64,000 nt of DNA from Mycobacterium basiliense (GTDB taxonomy: Bacteria; Actinomycetota; Actinomycetes; Mycobacteriales; Mycobacteriaceae). The notes beneath the pieces are model-generated. The model ran no database searches, was not told the origin of the DNA, and was given only the letters and a program-made list of their open reading frames with translations. This document shows, piece after piece, positions 46,753 to 55,147 of the stretch (position 1 is its first letter; every line of letters starts with the position of its first letter). The position numbers were made by a program, and so were the translations under genes. The stretch is from positions 1,240,001-1,304,000 of the forward strand of contig NZ_LR130759.1 of assembly GCF_900292015.1 (NCBI RefSeq), read 5' to 3'.

Positions 46753-48018
46753 TCAGTGGGCGACAACGGAGTTGACGGTATCGGCCCAGATGCCGGCGGC
46801 CTCCTCGATCTGGTCACCGCTTACCACGAGTGCCGGGATGAACCGCACGACCTGACCCCACGCGCCGCAGGTCAGCAGCAACAGCCCGCGGCGTGCCGCC
46901 TCCTGCTGCGCGGCGGCCGCGGTCACCGGATCGGGCTTGCCCTCGGCGTCGCGAAACTCGCAGCCGATCATCAGCCCGAGACCGCGCACATCGGTGATCG
47001 CGTCGTGCTTGTCCGCGACCAGCTGCAGCGCCGCGCGTAGCTGTGCCCCGCGCTGCGCGGCGTTGTCGACCAGTCCTTCGTCGCGGATCACGTCCAGCGT
47101 TGCCACCGCGGCCGAGCAGGCAACCGCGTTGGCGCCGTAGGTACCGCCCTGCGATCCCGGCCACGCCTTGGCCATCAGCTCCGCCGACGCGGCGATTCCC
47201 GACAGTGGGAATCCGGACGCCAGGCCCTTCGCGGTGATCAGGATGTCCGGATCGGCGTTGAAGTGCATGCCGCCCCAGAATTTTCCGGTTCGCCCGACGC
47301 CGGTCTGCACTTCGTCGATCACCAGCAAGATGCCGTATCGGTCGGCGCGCTCCCGCAATCCGGCGAAGAAGCGCTCGTTGCCAGGCACGTAGCCGCCCTC
47401 GCCCAACACCGGCTCGACGACGAACGCCGCGGTGTCGGCCGGCGTGGTCAGCGTCTGCAGGACGTAATCGAGCTGAGCGAGGGCGAAATCGGTGGCCTGC
47501 TCGACTGGCCAGCCGAAGTGAGTGGGGTCGGGGAAGGGTGCTACGTGTACGCCGGCCATCAGCGGCGAAAAGCCGGACCGGAACTTGGTACCGGAGGTTG
47601 TCAACGAAGCCGCGGCCACCGTGCGGCCGTGGAACCCGCCGTGGAAGACGATGACGTTCGGCCGACCGGTGGCCTGCCGCGACAGGCGCAGCGCGGCTTC
47701 CACCGCCTCGCTGCCGGAGTTGGCGAAGAACAGCCGATCCAAACCGGCCGGCAGCACCTCGCCCAACCGTTGCACCAGCGTGAGCAGCGGACGGTGCATC
47801 ACGGTCGTGTACTGGGCGTGGATCAACGTGCCGACCTGACGCTGTGCGGCCTCGACCACACGCGGATGGCAGTGTCCAGTGCTCGTCACGCCGATTCCGG
47901 CCGTGAAATCCAGGTATCGACGGCCGTCCTCGTCGTACAACAGAACGCCCTCACCGCGAGTTGCCAGCACGCCGGTCGCTTGCTTGAGCGTCTGCGAGAG
48001 TTGTGCGGAGCCGGGCAC
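46753..48018 (-). CDS. Class III (GABA/diaminobutyrate-type) aminotransferase
   Basis: 421 residues from the GTG at 48018, which follows AAGGGGG by 5 bases; the open frame to 48384 is not used. PLP-dependent fold type I: ANSGSEAVEAALRLSR, HGGFHGRT, LLVIDEVQTGVGRTG and the PLP Lys264 in ILITAKGLASGFPLSG. It resembles GabT-like omega-aminotransferases; DoeD of ectoine breakdown belongs to the same class. It is divergent from the aldehyde dehydrogenase gene across 124 bp that hold operator copy 2, which suggests a transaminase-dehydrogenase pair making a dicarboxylate from an omega-amino acid. Confidence 0.92.
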   Translation of the reverse strand: MPGSAQLSQTLKQATGVLATRGEGVLLYDEDGRRYLDFTAGIGVTSTGHCHPRVVEAAQRQVGTLIHAQYTTVMHRPLLTLVQRLGEVLPAGLDRLFFANSGSEAVEAALRLSRQATGRPNVIVFHGGFHGRTVAAASLTTSGTKFRSGFSPLMAGVHVAPFPDPTHFGWPVEQATDFALAQLDYVLQTLTTPADTAAFVVEPVLGEGGYVPGNERFFAGLRERADRYGILLVIDEVQTGVGRTGKFWGGMHFNADPDILITAKGLASGFPLSGIAASAELMAKAWPGSQGGTYGANAVACSAAVATLDVIRDEGLVDNAAQRGAQLRAALQLVADKHDAITDVRGLGLMIGCEFRDAEGKPDPVTAAAAQQEAARRGLLLLTCGAWGQVVRFIPALVVSGDQIEEAAGIWADTVNSVVAH

Positions 48019-48085
48019 GGCATCCCCCTTGCCAGTTGGTTTGAGTTGTTTGACCAGATTTGAGTAGAGTGGGCGGATTTGAGTA

Positions 48086-48099
48086 GATTGTTGACAATC
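48086..48099. promoter_or_regulatory. Operator copy 2 (GATTGT-TG-ACAATC) between aminotransferase and aldehyde dehydrogenase genes
   Basis: Perfect 6-bp arms around a 2-base centre, 67 bp from the aminotransferase start and 43 bp from the aldehyde dehydrogenase start. One site could control both divergent genes. Confidence 0.75.
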
Positions 48100-48142
48100 A
48101 TGGTATCGAACCCACCGAACGTCGATAAATAAGGGGGAGTTT

Positions 48143-49609
48143 GTGAGCGAACGCGACGAAGCGTGCGTGCTGCAGGCCGTCGAGAAAAGACTCTTCATCG
48201 ACGGCAAATGGGTCGACGCCGCCGACGGGCGCACCTTCGATATCGCCGACCCGGCGACGGGTGAAACGCTCTGTTCGGTCGCCAACGCCACCGTGGTCGA
48301 TGGCCAGGCGGCGCTGGACGCCGCCGTCGCCGCACAACCCGACTTCGCGGCGATGCCACCACGGCAGCGGGCCGACGTCCTCATGCAGTCGTTTCACCTA
48401 CTGCACGAGCGCATCGACGACCTTGCCCTGCTGATGACGTTGGAGATGGGTAAGCCACTGGCCGAGGCCAGGGGAGAGATCGCCTATGCGGCGGAATTTT
48501 TCCGACACTTCGCCGAGGAGGCCGTGCGGATCGACGGCGGCTATCAGACAGCACCCCATGGCGGGGCCCGATTTTTGGTCACCCGCCAGCCCGTCGGTCC
48601 GTGCTTGCTGATCACCCCCTGGAACTTCCCGATGGCGATGGGAACGCGCAAGCTGGGACCCGCGATTGCCGCCGGCTGCACCAGCGTGATCAAGCCCGCG
48701 CCCCAAACGCCGTTGTCCATGCTGGCGCTGATGGGCATTCTGTCCGAGGCCGGGCTACCCGCCGGAGCGGTCAACTGCATCACGGTCACCGACGCGGGAC
48801 CGGTGATGGAACCCCTGATCCGGTCCGGTTTGGCCCGCAAGCTGTCGTTCACCGGGTCGACTACGGTCGGCCGGCAACTTCTGAAGCAGTGCGCGGAGAA
48901 GATTTTGCGAACCTCACTCGAGCTGGGCGGGAACGCGCCGTTCATCGTGTTCTCCGATGCCGACCTGGACGAAGCGGTGGAGGGCGCCGTGGCCGCCAAG
49001 ATGCGCAACATGGGCCAGGCCTGCACCGCGGCCAATCGCATCTACGTACAGTCGTCGGTTATCGACGAGTTCGGTCGCCGGCTGGCGGAGCGGATGGCGG
49101 CGCTGCCGGTCGGCCGTGGCACCCAGCCCGGTGTTGCCGTTGGGCCTCTCATCGACGCGGCCGCGTTGCGCAAGGTGCAGATGCTGGTCGCCGATGCGGT
49201 GGAGCGCGGTGCCGCAGTGCTGACCGGCGGTGAAGCAGTGGACGGTGGCGGTTACTTCTACCCGCCCACCGTCCTGACGAATGTGTCGCCCGACGCCGCC
49301 TTGTGTGAGCAGGAGATCTTCGGGCCGGTAGCTTCGCTCATCGCGTTCGAAACCGAGGCCGACGTGATCGCGGCCGCCAACGACACCGAATACGGTTTGG
49401 TGTCCTACGTGTTCACCAACGATCTGCGGCGTGCGCTACGGGTCGCCGAAGCGCTGGAGACCGGGATGGTCGGGCTCAACCAGGGCGTCGTGTCCAATCC
49501 CTCGGCCCCGTTCGGCGGCGTCAAGCAATCCGGCCTCGGCCGCGAAGGCGGCGCCGTCGGCATCGACGAATTCCTCGAGACCAAGTACATCGGGATCGCG
49601 ATGCCCTGA
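48143..49609 (+). CDS. NAD(P)-dependent aldehyde dehydrogenase (succinate/aspartate-semialdehyde type)
   Basis: 488 residues from a GTG at 48143 after AGGGGGAG. ALDH superfamily: catalytic Cys294 (MGQACTAANR), general base Glu260 (LELGGNAP), the Asn of TPWNFPMAMGTRK and FTGSTTVG of the cofactor fold. It is closest in feel to GabD-type succinate-semialdehyde dehydrogenases; DoeC, which oxidises aspartate semialdehyde in ectoine breakdown, is of this type. Paired head-to-head with a class III aminotransferase, it probably oxidises the semialdehyde which that enzyme forms. Confidence 0.92.
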   Translation: MSERDEACVLQAVEKRLFIDGKWVDAADGRTFDIADPATGETLCSVANATVVDGQAALDAAVAAQPDFAAMPPRQRADVLMQSFHLLHERIDDLALLMTLEMGKPLAEARGEIAYAAEFFRHFAEEAVRIDGGYQTAPHGGARFLVTRQPVGPCLLITPWNFPMAMGTRKLGPAIAAGCTSVIKPAPQTPLSMLALMGILSEAGLPAGAVNCITVTDAGPVMEPLIRSGLARKLSFTGSTTVGRQLLKQCAEKILRTSLELGGNAPFIVFSDADLDEAVEGAVAAKMRNMGQACTAANRIYVQSSVIDEFGRRLAERMAALPVGRGTQPGVAVGPLIDAAALRKVQMLVADAVERGAAVLTGGEAVDGGGYFYPPTVLTNVSPDAALCEQEIFGPVASLIAFETEADVIAAANDTEYGLVSYVFTNDLRRALRVAEALETGMVGLNQGVVSNPSAPFGGVKQSGLGREGGAVGIDEFLETKYIGIAMP

Positions 49610-49624
49610 GGGCCCCAAAGGCCC
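49610..49624. terminator. Short hairpin between convergent aldehyde dehydrogenase and GntR genes
   Basis: A 5-bp stem GGGCC/GGCCC with loop CCAAA immediately after the dehydrogenase stop and 7 bases before the gntR stop. It is short but all G-C and placed between converging genes. Confidence 0.35.
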
Positions 49625-49630
49625 GAAAGT

Positions 49631-50308
49631 TTAGCTGTCGACGGGCTTCGGTTCCTCGGCCGCGGTCCCCTCGACGAGCCGGCGGATGGCGTCGTCCATA
49701 TGGGCGGCCAGTAGCCGTTCGGCCAGTTCGCGGTCGCCTTTGCGAATCCCCTCCGCCAATGCTCGGTGCTCCTGACCGCGAACTTCGGAGTCCGCGTAGC
49801 TGTCGCTGAGCGCGTGAATGCACATTTGGGTCTCGGTGATGAGTGTTTGGTGCATCCGAGACAGCCGTGGGCTTTGGGCCAGCTGCAGCAGGCGCTCGTG
49901 GAAGGCGATGTCGCGTTCGCTGACCTCGGCCGGGCTGTCCGCGGCCGCCATCTGGTCGGCGATGAGCAGCAACTCATCACCGGCCGCGGCGTGGTCGCCC
50001 TCGAGGATCTTGGCCATCGCGGCTCGCTCGATCGCCTCGCGGGCCAGATACATGTCGCGCACATCGTCGGGCGTGATGTCGATGACGAACAGCCCGCGGT
50101 TGCGGATCGCAACCAGCAGACCCTCCTGAGTGAGGCGCTGCATCCCCTCGCGCAGCGGGCCACGGCTGACGCCAAGTCGGCGCGCCAGTTCGGCCTCACC
50201 GAGCTGGGTGCCCGGCTTGAGCTCGCCATGGGCGATGGCCTGGCGCAACTTGTCGGCGATGATACTGGGAGTTGACTCCCGGACGAGCGGGCCGATGAAG
50301 CTGTTCAT
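49631..50308 (-). CDS. GntR-family (FCD/FadR subfamily) transcriptional regulator
   Basis: 225 residues from the ATG at 50308, overlapping the racemase stop by ATGA. The N-terminal winged helix (about 10-75: IADKLRQAIAHGELKPGTQL, LARRLGVSRGPLREGMQRL) is typical GntR. The C-terminal FCD ligand-binding helices follow (DMYLAREAIERAAM, then FHERLLQLAQSPRL and EHRALAEGIRKGDRELAERL with metal-binding Asp/His). FCD regulators bind short TTGT-N-ACAA-like palindromes, exactly the motif present four times in this island, so it is the probable regulator, likely a repressor relieved by a pathway metabolite. It is co-transcribed with the first racemase gene. Confidence 0.93.
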   Translation of the reverse strand: MNSFIGPLVRESTPSIIADKLRQAIAHGELKPGTQLGEAELARRLGVSRGPLREGMQRLTQEGLLVAIRNRGLFVIDITPDDVRDMYLAREAIERAAMAKILEGDHAAAGDELLLIADQMAAADSPAEVSERDIAFHERLLQLAQSPRLSRMHQTLITETQMCIHALSDSYADSEVRGQEHRALAEGIRKGDRELAERLLAAHMDDAIRRLVEGTAAEEPKPVDS

Positions 50309-51036
50309 ATCCGGTCTCCGAACAACACGCCCAGCCCGGGCACCGGCGGCACCGGGCCGAGCAGCTCGAGCCCTTTCCATACGGTCACCTGGTTGGCGGT
50401 CAGTACCGGCTTGCCCACCGCGGCCTCCAACTTGTCGATTATCGCCAGCGTGTGCATCGCGGTGTCGGGGACGAGCACCGCCTCGGCGTCGGGGTGGTCA
50501 GCGGCGGTGACCATCTCCACCACCTGGTCGGGTGAAAGCGTGCCTACCTCGGCGGCGGTGTAGATGCTGTGGCTGGCCATCGCGGTCACCTCCGCGCCGC
50601 CCTCGCTAAGGAACTTCACGAAGTGCTGCGCCACGTCGTCGGGGTAGGACGCCGCGACCGCGACCCGGCGGATCCCGAGTTGTCTGCCCAGGTGTCGATG
50701 TGCATCGACAAACGCGATAGAGGTCGACGCGGCGGGCACTCCGGCGAAGGCCGCGACGGCCGCCACCTGTTCGTGTGCGCCCTGCGGCCCGAACACGAAG
50801 CTGCCCGAGGTGCACGCCCACATGATCGCCTCCGGTCGCTCGCCGGCCAGCTGCGCCGCCCCGGCGATGAGGCGTTGCTCGCGGCCGAGGTCGAGCAGGG
50901 CGTCGACGCGATGCGCATCCTCGCCGACCGAGGTGATCGCTATCGGTAGGCGAACGGCCCCGCCGACCCGCGCTTCGAACACTGAAAAGTCGTCTTCGGC
51001 GCTGTGGCCGGGATACAGCAGGCCCACCGTTGGCAT
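50305..51036 (-). CDS. Asp/Glu-racemase superfamily protein (EutA/maleate isomerase-like), second Cys absent
   Basis: 243 residues from the ATG at 51036; GGGAG lies 5-6 bases upstream, too close to the alternative ATG at 51042. The fold is that of maleate isomerase, arylmalonate decarboxylase and EutA. The first catalytic Cys is present (Cys75 in WACTSGSF), but the second position holds Asp191 (LVPDTAMHT), so a two-Cys racemase or isomerase mechanism is unlikely. The LTANQVTVW motif near the C-terminus is shared with the island's second copy. Operator copy 3 lies just upstream. Confidence 0.87.
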   Translation of the reverse strand: MPTVGLLYPGHSAEDDFSVFEARVGGAVRLPIAITSVGEDAHRVDALLDLGREQRLIAGAAQLAGERPEAIMWACTSGSFVFGPQGAHEQVAAVAAFAGVPAASTSIAFVDAHRHLGRQLGIRRVAVAASYPDDVAQHFVKFLSEGGAEVTAMASHSIYTAAEVGTLSPDQVVEMVTAADHPDAEAVLVPDTAMHTLAIIDKLEAAVGKPVLTANQVTVWKGLELLGPVPPVPGLGVLFGDRI

Positions 51037-51073
51037 GCGCATCTCCCTTGGATAATGGTGACCGCGATAGGTA

Positions 51074-51087
51074 GATTGTCGACAATG
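51074..51087. promoter_or_regulatory. Operator copy 3 (GATTGT-CG-ACAATG) between racemase and flavo-FeS dehydrogenase genes
   Basis: Core TTGTCGACAA at 51076-51085 is a perfect palindrome. It sits 38 bp upstream of the racemase start and covers the proposed ATG (51085) of the rightward gene, so bound repressor would block both promoters or the start itself. Confidence 0.75.
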
Positions 51088-53946
51088 CTAACCCGTACAG
51101 GCTACGACGTCGGCAGGCTGGGCAGAGCGCTCCGATCCAATATCCGGGGCGCGGTATGCGACGACGCCACCAGCAGGGGGCTGTACGCGGTCGATGCGTC
51201 GAACTATCGGCTGCCTCCCGACCTCGTGGTGGTCCCGGCCGACACCGAGGACCTGGCCGCGGCGGTGGCGCTCACCGCCGGGGCCGGTGCGCCGGTGACG
51301 ATGCGCGGCGGTGGGACGTCGATGGCCGGCAACGCCATCGGTGGCGTGGTCATCGACGTCTCGCGACACGTCAACGCCATCCGCGGCATCGACACAGCCG
51401 CGCGCACCGCTGTGGTCGAACCCGGCGTGGTGCTCACCGACCTGCTGACCGCGGCTCGCCCGCTTGGCCTCACCTTCGGCGCCGATCCGTCCTCCGCCAG
51501 CCGCGCGACGATCGGCGGCATGATCGCCAACAATGCCTGCGGGGCGCACTCCGTCGCATGGGGCACGACGGCCGACAACGTCCGGTCACTCGATGTGCTG
51601 CTCGCCGACGGCACCCGCTGCGTCGTCGAGTCGCGGGGCGTCAGGGAGCAGCTGGCGAGCGGGCCCGGACGCGAGGGCGAGCTGCATCGGTCCCTGCAGG
51701 CGTTCGTGGACACCCACGAGCTGGTGATCCGCCGCCGGTTCGGCCGCTTCGCCCGGCAGATCTCCGGGTACGCGCTGCACCGGCTGCTGCCCGAACATGG
51801 CTATAACGTCGCGGGGCTGCTGTGCGGCAGCGAAGGCAGCTTCGCAGCCACCCTGGGGGCGACGATCGCGTTGACGCCGCTCCCGGCGGCGAGGGTGCTC
51901 TGTGTCCTGGGCTTCCCCGATCCGATCGCGTCGGCCGAGTGTGTCTCGGTGCTGTTGGGCCACCGGCCGCTGACGATGGAGTCCATCAACGTCGATCTGG
52001 TCGACCGGCTGCCCGGCGAGGTGCGCCGGGCGGCGACCGACGCCGGGCTCCCCGCCGGACGCGCCTGGCTGCTGGTGGAAATAGGCGGCGCAGACCGCGG
52101 CGCCGCGGAGGCAGCGGCGGAGCAAATGCTTGCCGAACTGCGTGATTCGAGTCCGACGGCGACGGTCGCATTGGTCACTGATGTCCGCGCCCAGGCGGTG
52201 CTGTGGCGGTGTCGCACCGATGCCGCCGGTTTGGCGACGCGTCGTGTCGATGGGGGAGAGGCCTGGGGTGGTTGGGAGGACGCGGCGGTCCCGCCAGAAC
52301 GCCTGGCCGATTACCTGCGCGGGCTAGACCACCTCATGAACCGATACGGCCTGCACGGGGCATCCTACGGACACTTCGGCGAGGGTTGCATGCACATGCG
52401 GATCGACTTCGATCTGTTCAGCACGGCTGGCGTCGCGTCATACCGGTCGTTCGTCGAGGAGGCCACGGCTCTGGTCGTCGCGCTGGGTGGATCGGTTTCC
52501 GGCGAACACGGCGACGGCCGGGCCCGCTCCGAACTGCTAGGTCTGATGTACGGGTCGGACGGGCTGGCGCTGCATGCCGAGATGAAAGCCATCTGGGATC
52601 CGGGCGCCGTGATGAACCCCGGCGTCATCGTCGACCCGCCGCCACTGGACGCGGCGATTCGACACCGCGGTTCGGCCAAGGACCGAAAGCTGTTGACGCT
52701 GTTCAGCTATCCCGACGACAACCACGACTTCGCGCAGGCCCAGCGGCGCTGCGTCGGCATCGGAAAGTGCCGGCAATCCAGCGGTGGCGTGATGTGTCCG
52801 AGCTACCAGGCCACCCACGAGGAGTTGCATTCAACCCGCGGCCGGGCTCATCTGCTTTGGGAGATGCTGCAAGGGGAGCTGGTGACCGATGGCTGGCGGT
52901 CCACCCAAGTCCGTGACGCGCTCGACCTCTGTCTGTCGTGCAAGGGATGCTTGGCCGATTGTCCGGTCAACGTCGACATGGCGACCTACAAGGCCGAATT
53001 CACTGCCCACCACTACGCTGGTCGGCCTTGGGCTAGACCGCTGTCGCACTGGTCGATGGGCTGGCTGCCGCAGTTGTCACGGTTCGCCTCGGTCGCACCG
53101 CGGTTGACCAATCGGATCACCGGTACGCAGCTGGCGAAACGCTTGGGCGGGATTGCGCCCCAGCGTGAAGTCCCCGGCTTCGCCGAGCAGACCTTCACGT
53201 CGTGGTTCTCCCGACGCTCCTCGGCGGCCCGGCCGGCTACCCGGGGACCGGTCGTGTTATGGCCCGATAGCTTCACCAATTACCTTGCGCCGCAAGTCGG
53301 TCAAGCCGCAACAGCAGTCTTGGAGGCGGCCGGATACCAGGTCGTGCTACCCGCTGGTCCGGTGTGCTGCGGGCTGACGTGGATTTCCACCGGCCAGCTG
53401 CGGGCGGCCAAGAGGCGGCTATCGCGCGCGTTGGGCGTGCTCGAGCCGCACCTGCGAGCGGGCACACCGGTCGTCGGGCTCGAGCCCAGTTGCACCGCGG
53501 TGCTGCGCCGTGATGCGGTCGAGCTGCTGGCTGAGGATACGCGGGCCGAGTTGCTCGCGACGTCGACCACTACCCTTGCCGAGTTCCTCGATCGCTCGGG
53601 TTGGCAGCCCCCGGACATCGCGACGGATGCGTTGGTGCAGACACACTGTCATCAGCACGCCGTGCTCGGCTTCGACGCCGATCGTGCGTTGATGGTCAAG
53701 GCCGGTATCCGGGCCGAGGTGCCAGACTCCGGATGTTGCGGCCTGGCGGGCAACTTTGGTTTCGAGCGCGTCCACTACGAGCTGTCGCGGGCGGTCGGGG
53801 AGCGGGTGCTGCTGCCTGCCGTCCGGTCCGTCGCGCCCTCGACGGTTATCCTCGCCGACGGTTTCAGTTGCCGTACGCAGATCGCGCACGGCACCGAGCG
53901 ACGGGCGCTGCACCTGGCCGAGCTGCTGGCCACCGGCCTGCCCTGA
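51085..53946 (+). CDS. FAD-linked D-2-hydroxyacid dehydrogenase fused to Fe-S/CCG domains (YdiJ-like)
   Basis: 953 residues from the ATG at 51085 (an ATG at 51055 would add 10). Domains: FAD-binding type 4 (about 15-240: TMRGGGTSMAGNAIGG, GADPSSASRATIGGMIANNACG), FAD-oxidase C-terminal cap (240-540: FGEGCMHMRIDF, SGEHGDGRARSELLG), a ferredoxin-like pair of Cys clusters (about 565-650: CVGIGKCRQSSGGVMCP, CLSCKGCLADCP) and a CCG domain (730-950: CCGLTWIS, GCCGLAGNFGF). This matches E. coli YdiJ and D-lactate/D-2-hydroxyglutarate dehydrogenases. It would pass electrons from a D-2-hydroxyacid to the respiratory chain. Confidence 0.88.
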   Translation: MLTRTGYDVGRLGRALRSNIRGAVCDDATSRGLYAVDASNYRLPPDLVVVPADTEDLAAAVALTAGAGAPVTMRGGGTSMAGNAIGGVVIDVSRHVNAIRGIDTAARTAVVEPGVVLTDLLTAARPLGLTFGADPSSASRATIGGMIANNACGAHSVAWGTTADNVRSLDVLLADGTRCVVESRGVREQLASGPGREGELHRSLQAFVDTHELVIRRRFGRFARQISGYALHRLLPEHGYNVAGLLCGSEGSFAATLGATIALTPLPAARVLCVLGFPDPIASAECVSVLLGHRPLTMESINVDLVDRLPGEVRRAATDAGLPAGRAWLLVEIGGADRGAAEAAAEQMLAELRDSSPTATVALVTDVRAQAVLWRCRTDAAGLATRRVDGGEAWGGWEDAAVPPERLADYLRGLDHLMNRYGLHGASYGHFGEGCMHMRIDFDLFSTAGVASYRSFVEEATALVVALGGSVSGEHGDGRARSELLGLMYGSDGLALHAEMKAIWDPGAVMNPGVIVDPPPLDAAIRHRGSAKDRKLLTLFSYPDDNHDFAQAQRRCVGIGKCRQSSGGVMCPSYQATHEELHSTRGRAHLLWEMLQGELVTDGWRSTQVRDALDLCLSCKGCLADCPVNVDMATYKAEFTAHHYAGRPWARPLSHWSMGWLPQLSRFASVAPRLTNRITGTQLAKRLGGIAPQREVPGFAEQTFTSWFSRRSSAARPATRGPVVLWPDSFTNYLAPQVGQAATAVLEAAGYQVVLPAGPVCCGLTWISTGQLRAAKRRLSRALGVLEPHLRAGTPVVGLEPSCTAVLRRDAVELLAEDTRAELLATSTTTLAEFLDRSGWQPPDIATDALVQTHCHQHAVLGFDADRALMVKAGIRAEVPDSGCCGLAGNFGFERVHYELSRAVGERVLLPAVRSVAPSTVILADGFSCRTQIAHGTERRALHLAELLATGLP

Positions 53947-53965
53947 GGCACTGTTTTGCCGGAGA

Positions 53966-55144
53966 TCAAGCCAGCAAGCGCAGCGCAGTGAGCGCGTAAG
54001 CCCGTGCGGCAAGGATGATTTCGTCGATCGCCACCGACTCGTCCGGTCGGTGCGCCTGTGCGCTGACCGATCCCGGACCCAGCACCACAACGGGCACACC
54101 CAGATCGCGGGCGATAAATCCACCGTCGCACGCCGCCGCCCAGCCGCCCGGTGGCAGCGCCGGTCCCCCGGCGTCGACCACGGCGGCGCCGACGGTGCGG
54201 GCCAGCGTCGATTCCGCCGGTGTTAGGAACGCGGGCATGGCCATTGGCATCTCGATTTCGAAGGTCAAGCCGCGGTCCGCCAGACGCAAAGCCTCGATCC
54301 GCGCGTGCACGTCGTCGAGCACCGCGGTGGATGACTCGCCCGGTAGTAACCGCCGATCGGCCGTGACAACGCATTCCGCCGGGACCACGCTGGCGCCGGT
54401 ACCGCCCTGAATCTGCCCGACACTCCAGGTCGCGGGACCCAATAGCGGATGTTTGTGATCCGCCAACTCGGCGTGCATGCGTTCGATCTCGGCCACCAAT
54501 GCCGCCGCGCCGTAGATCGCGTTCGCGCCGTCGTCCGGGCGGCCGGCGTGACAGGCGGTGCCGCGAACGAGTACCCGGAGGTAGGAGGCGCCGCGCGCAC
54601 CGATGACGGTCTGCAGCTCGGTCGGCTCCGCGGTGATGCAGCCGTGCGATCTGGGGGCAGTCGACGCGACATAGGCCCGGATGCCGATGCCGGCGTCCTC
54701 CTCGTCGACCAGGGCCGCCAACTCGATGGGTCCGCTCAACTCGGTGCCTCGCAGTGCGGCCATCGCCGAAAGGGCAGCCGCCAGGCAACCTTTCATATCC
54801 GACGCGCCGCGGCCGTAGATCCGGCCGTGTTCGATCACGCCGCCAAAGGGATCCCTGGTCCACCCATCGCCGACCGGCACCACATCGGTGTGCCCGAGCA
54901 ACAACAATCCCGGACCGGCACCGCCGGTTTTGGTGATCAGCACATTATGTCGACCAGGCCGTACCCGTTGCTCGGTCACGTCGAGACCTAACTCGGCGGC
55001 CGCCCCGGATAGTGCCGCTACCGTCGCGGCCTCCTCTCCCGGCGGGTTTTGACCGGTGGCTCGCACCAACGACCGGGTCAGCTCGACTAGATGATTCTCA
55101 TCGATCGTGTCGAGCACGGCCCGCTCGCGGTGGGTCAGCGGCAC
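53966..55144 (-). CDS. M20 (ArgE/DapE-type) metallo-deacylase
   Basis: 392 residues. The di-zinc site is clear: LLGHTDVVPVGDGW, YGRGASDMKGCLAA and the catalytic ALVDEEDAG. The middle dimerisation domain contains GTACHAGRPDDGANAIYGA. ArgE/DapE relatives cleave N-acyl bonds of diamino acids. It is the last gene of a four-gene minus-strand operon, with starts only 3-4 bp after the preceding stops. In the ectoine-like reading of the island it would take the place of DoeB, deacetylating N-acetyl-diaminobutyrate; this is inference. Confidence 0.87.
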   Translation of the reverse strand: MPLTHRERAVLDTIDENHLVELTRSLVRATGQNPPGEEAATVAALSGAAAELGLDVTEQRVRPGRHNVLITKTGGAGPGLLLLGHTDVVPVGDGWTRDPFGGVIEHGRIYGRGASDMKGCLAAALSAMAALRGTELSGPIELAALVDEEDAGIGIRAYVASTAPRSHGCITAEPTELQTVIGARGASYLRVLVRGTACHAGRPDDGANAIYGAAALVAEIERMHAELADHKHPLLGPATWSVGQIQGGTGASVVPAECVVTADRRLLPGESSTAVLDDVHARIEALRLADRGLTFEIEMPMAMPAFLTPAESTLARTVGAAVVDAGGPALPPGGWAAACDGGFIARDLGVPVVVLGPGSVSAQAHRPDESVAIDEIILAARAYALTALRLLA

Positions 55145-55147
55145 GCT

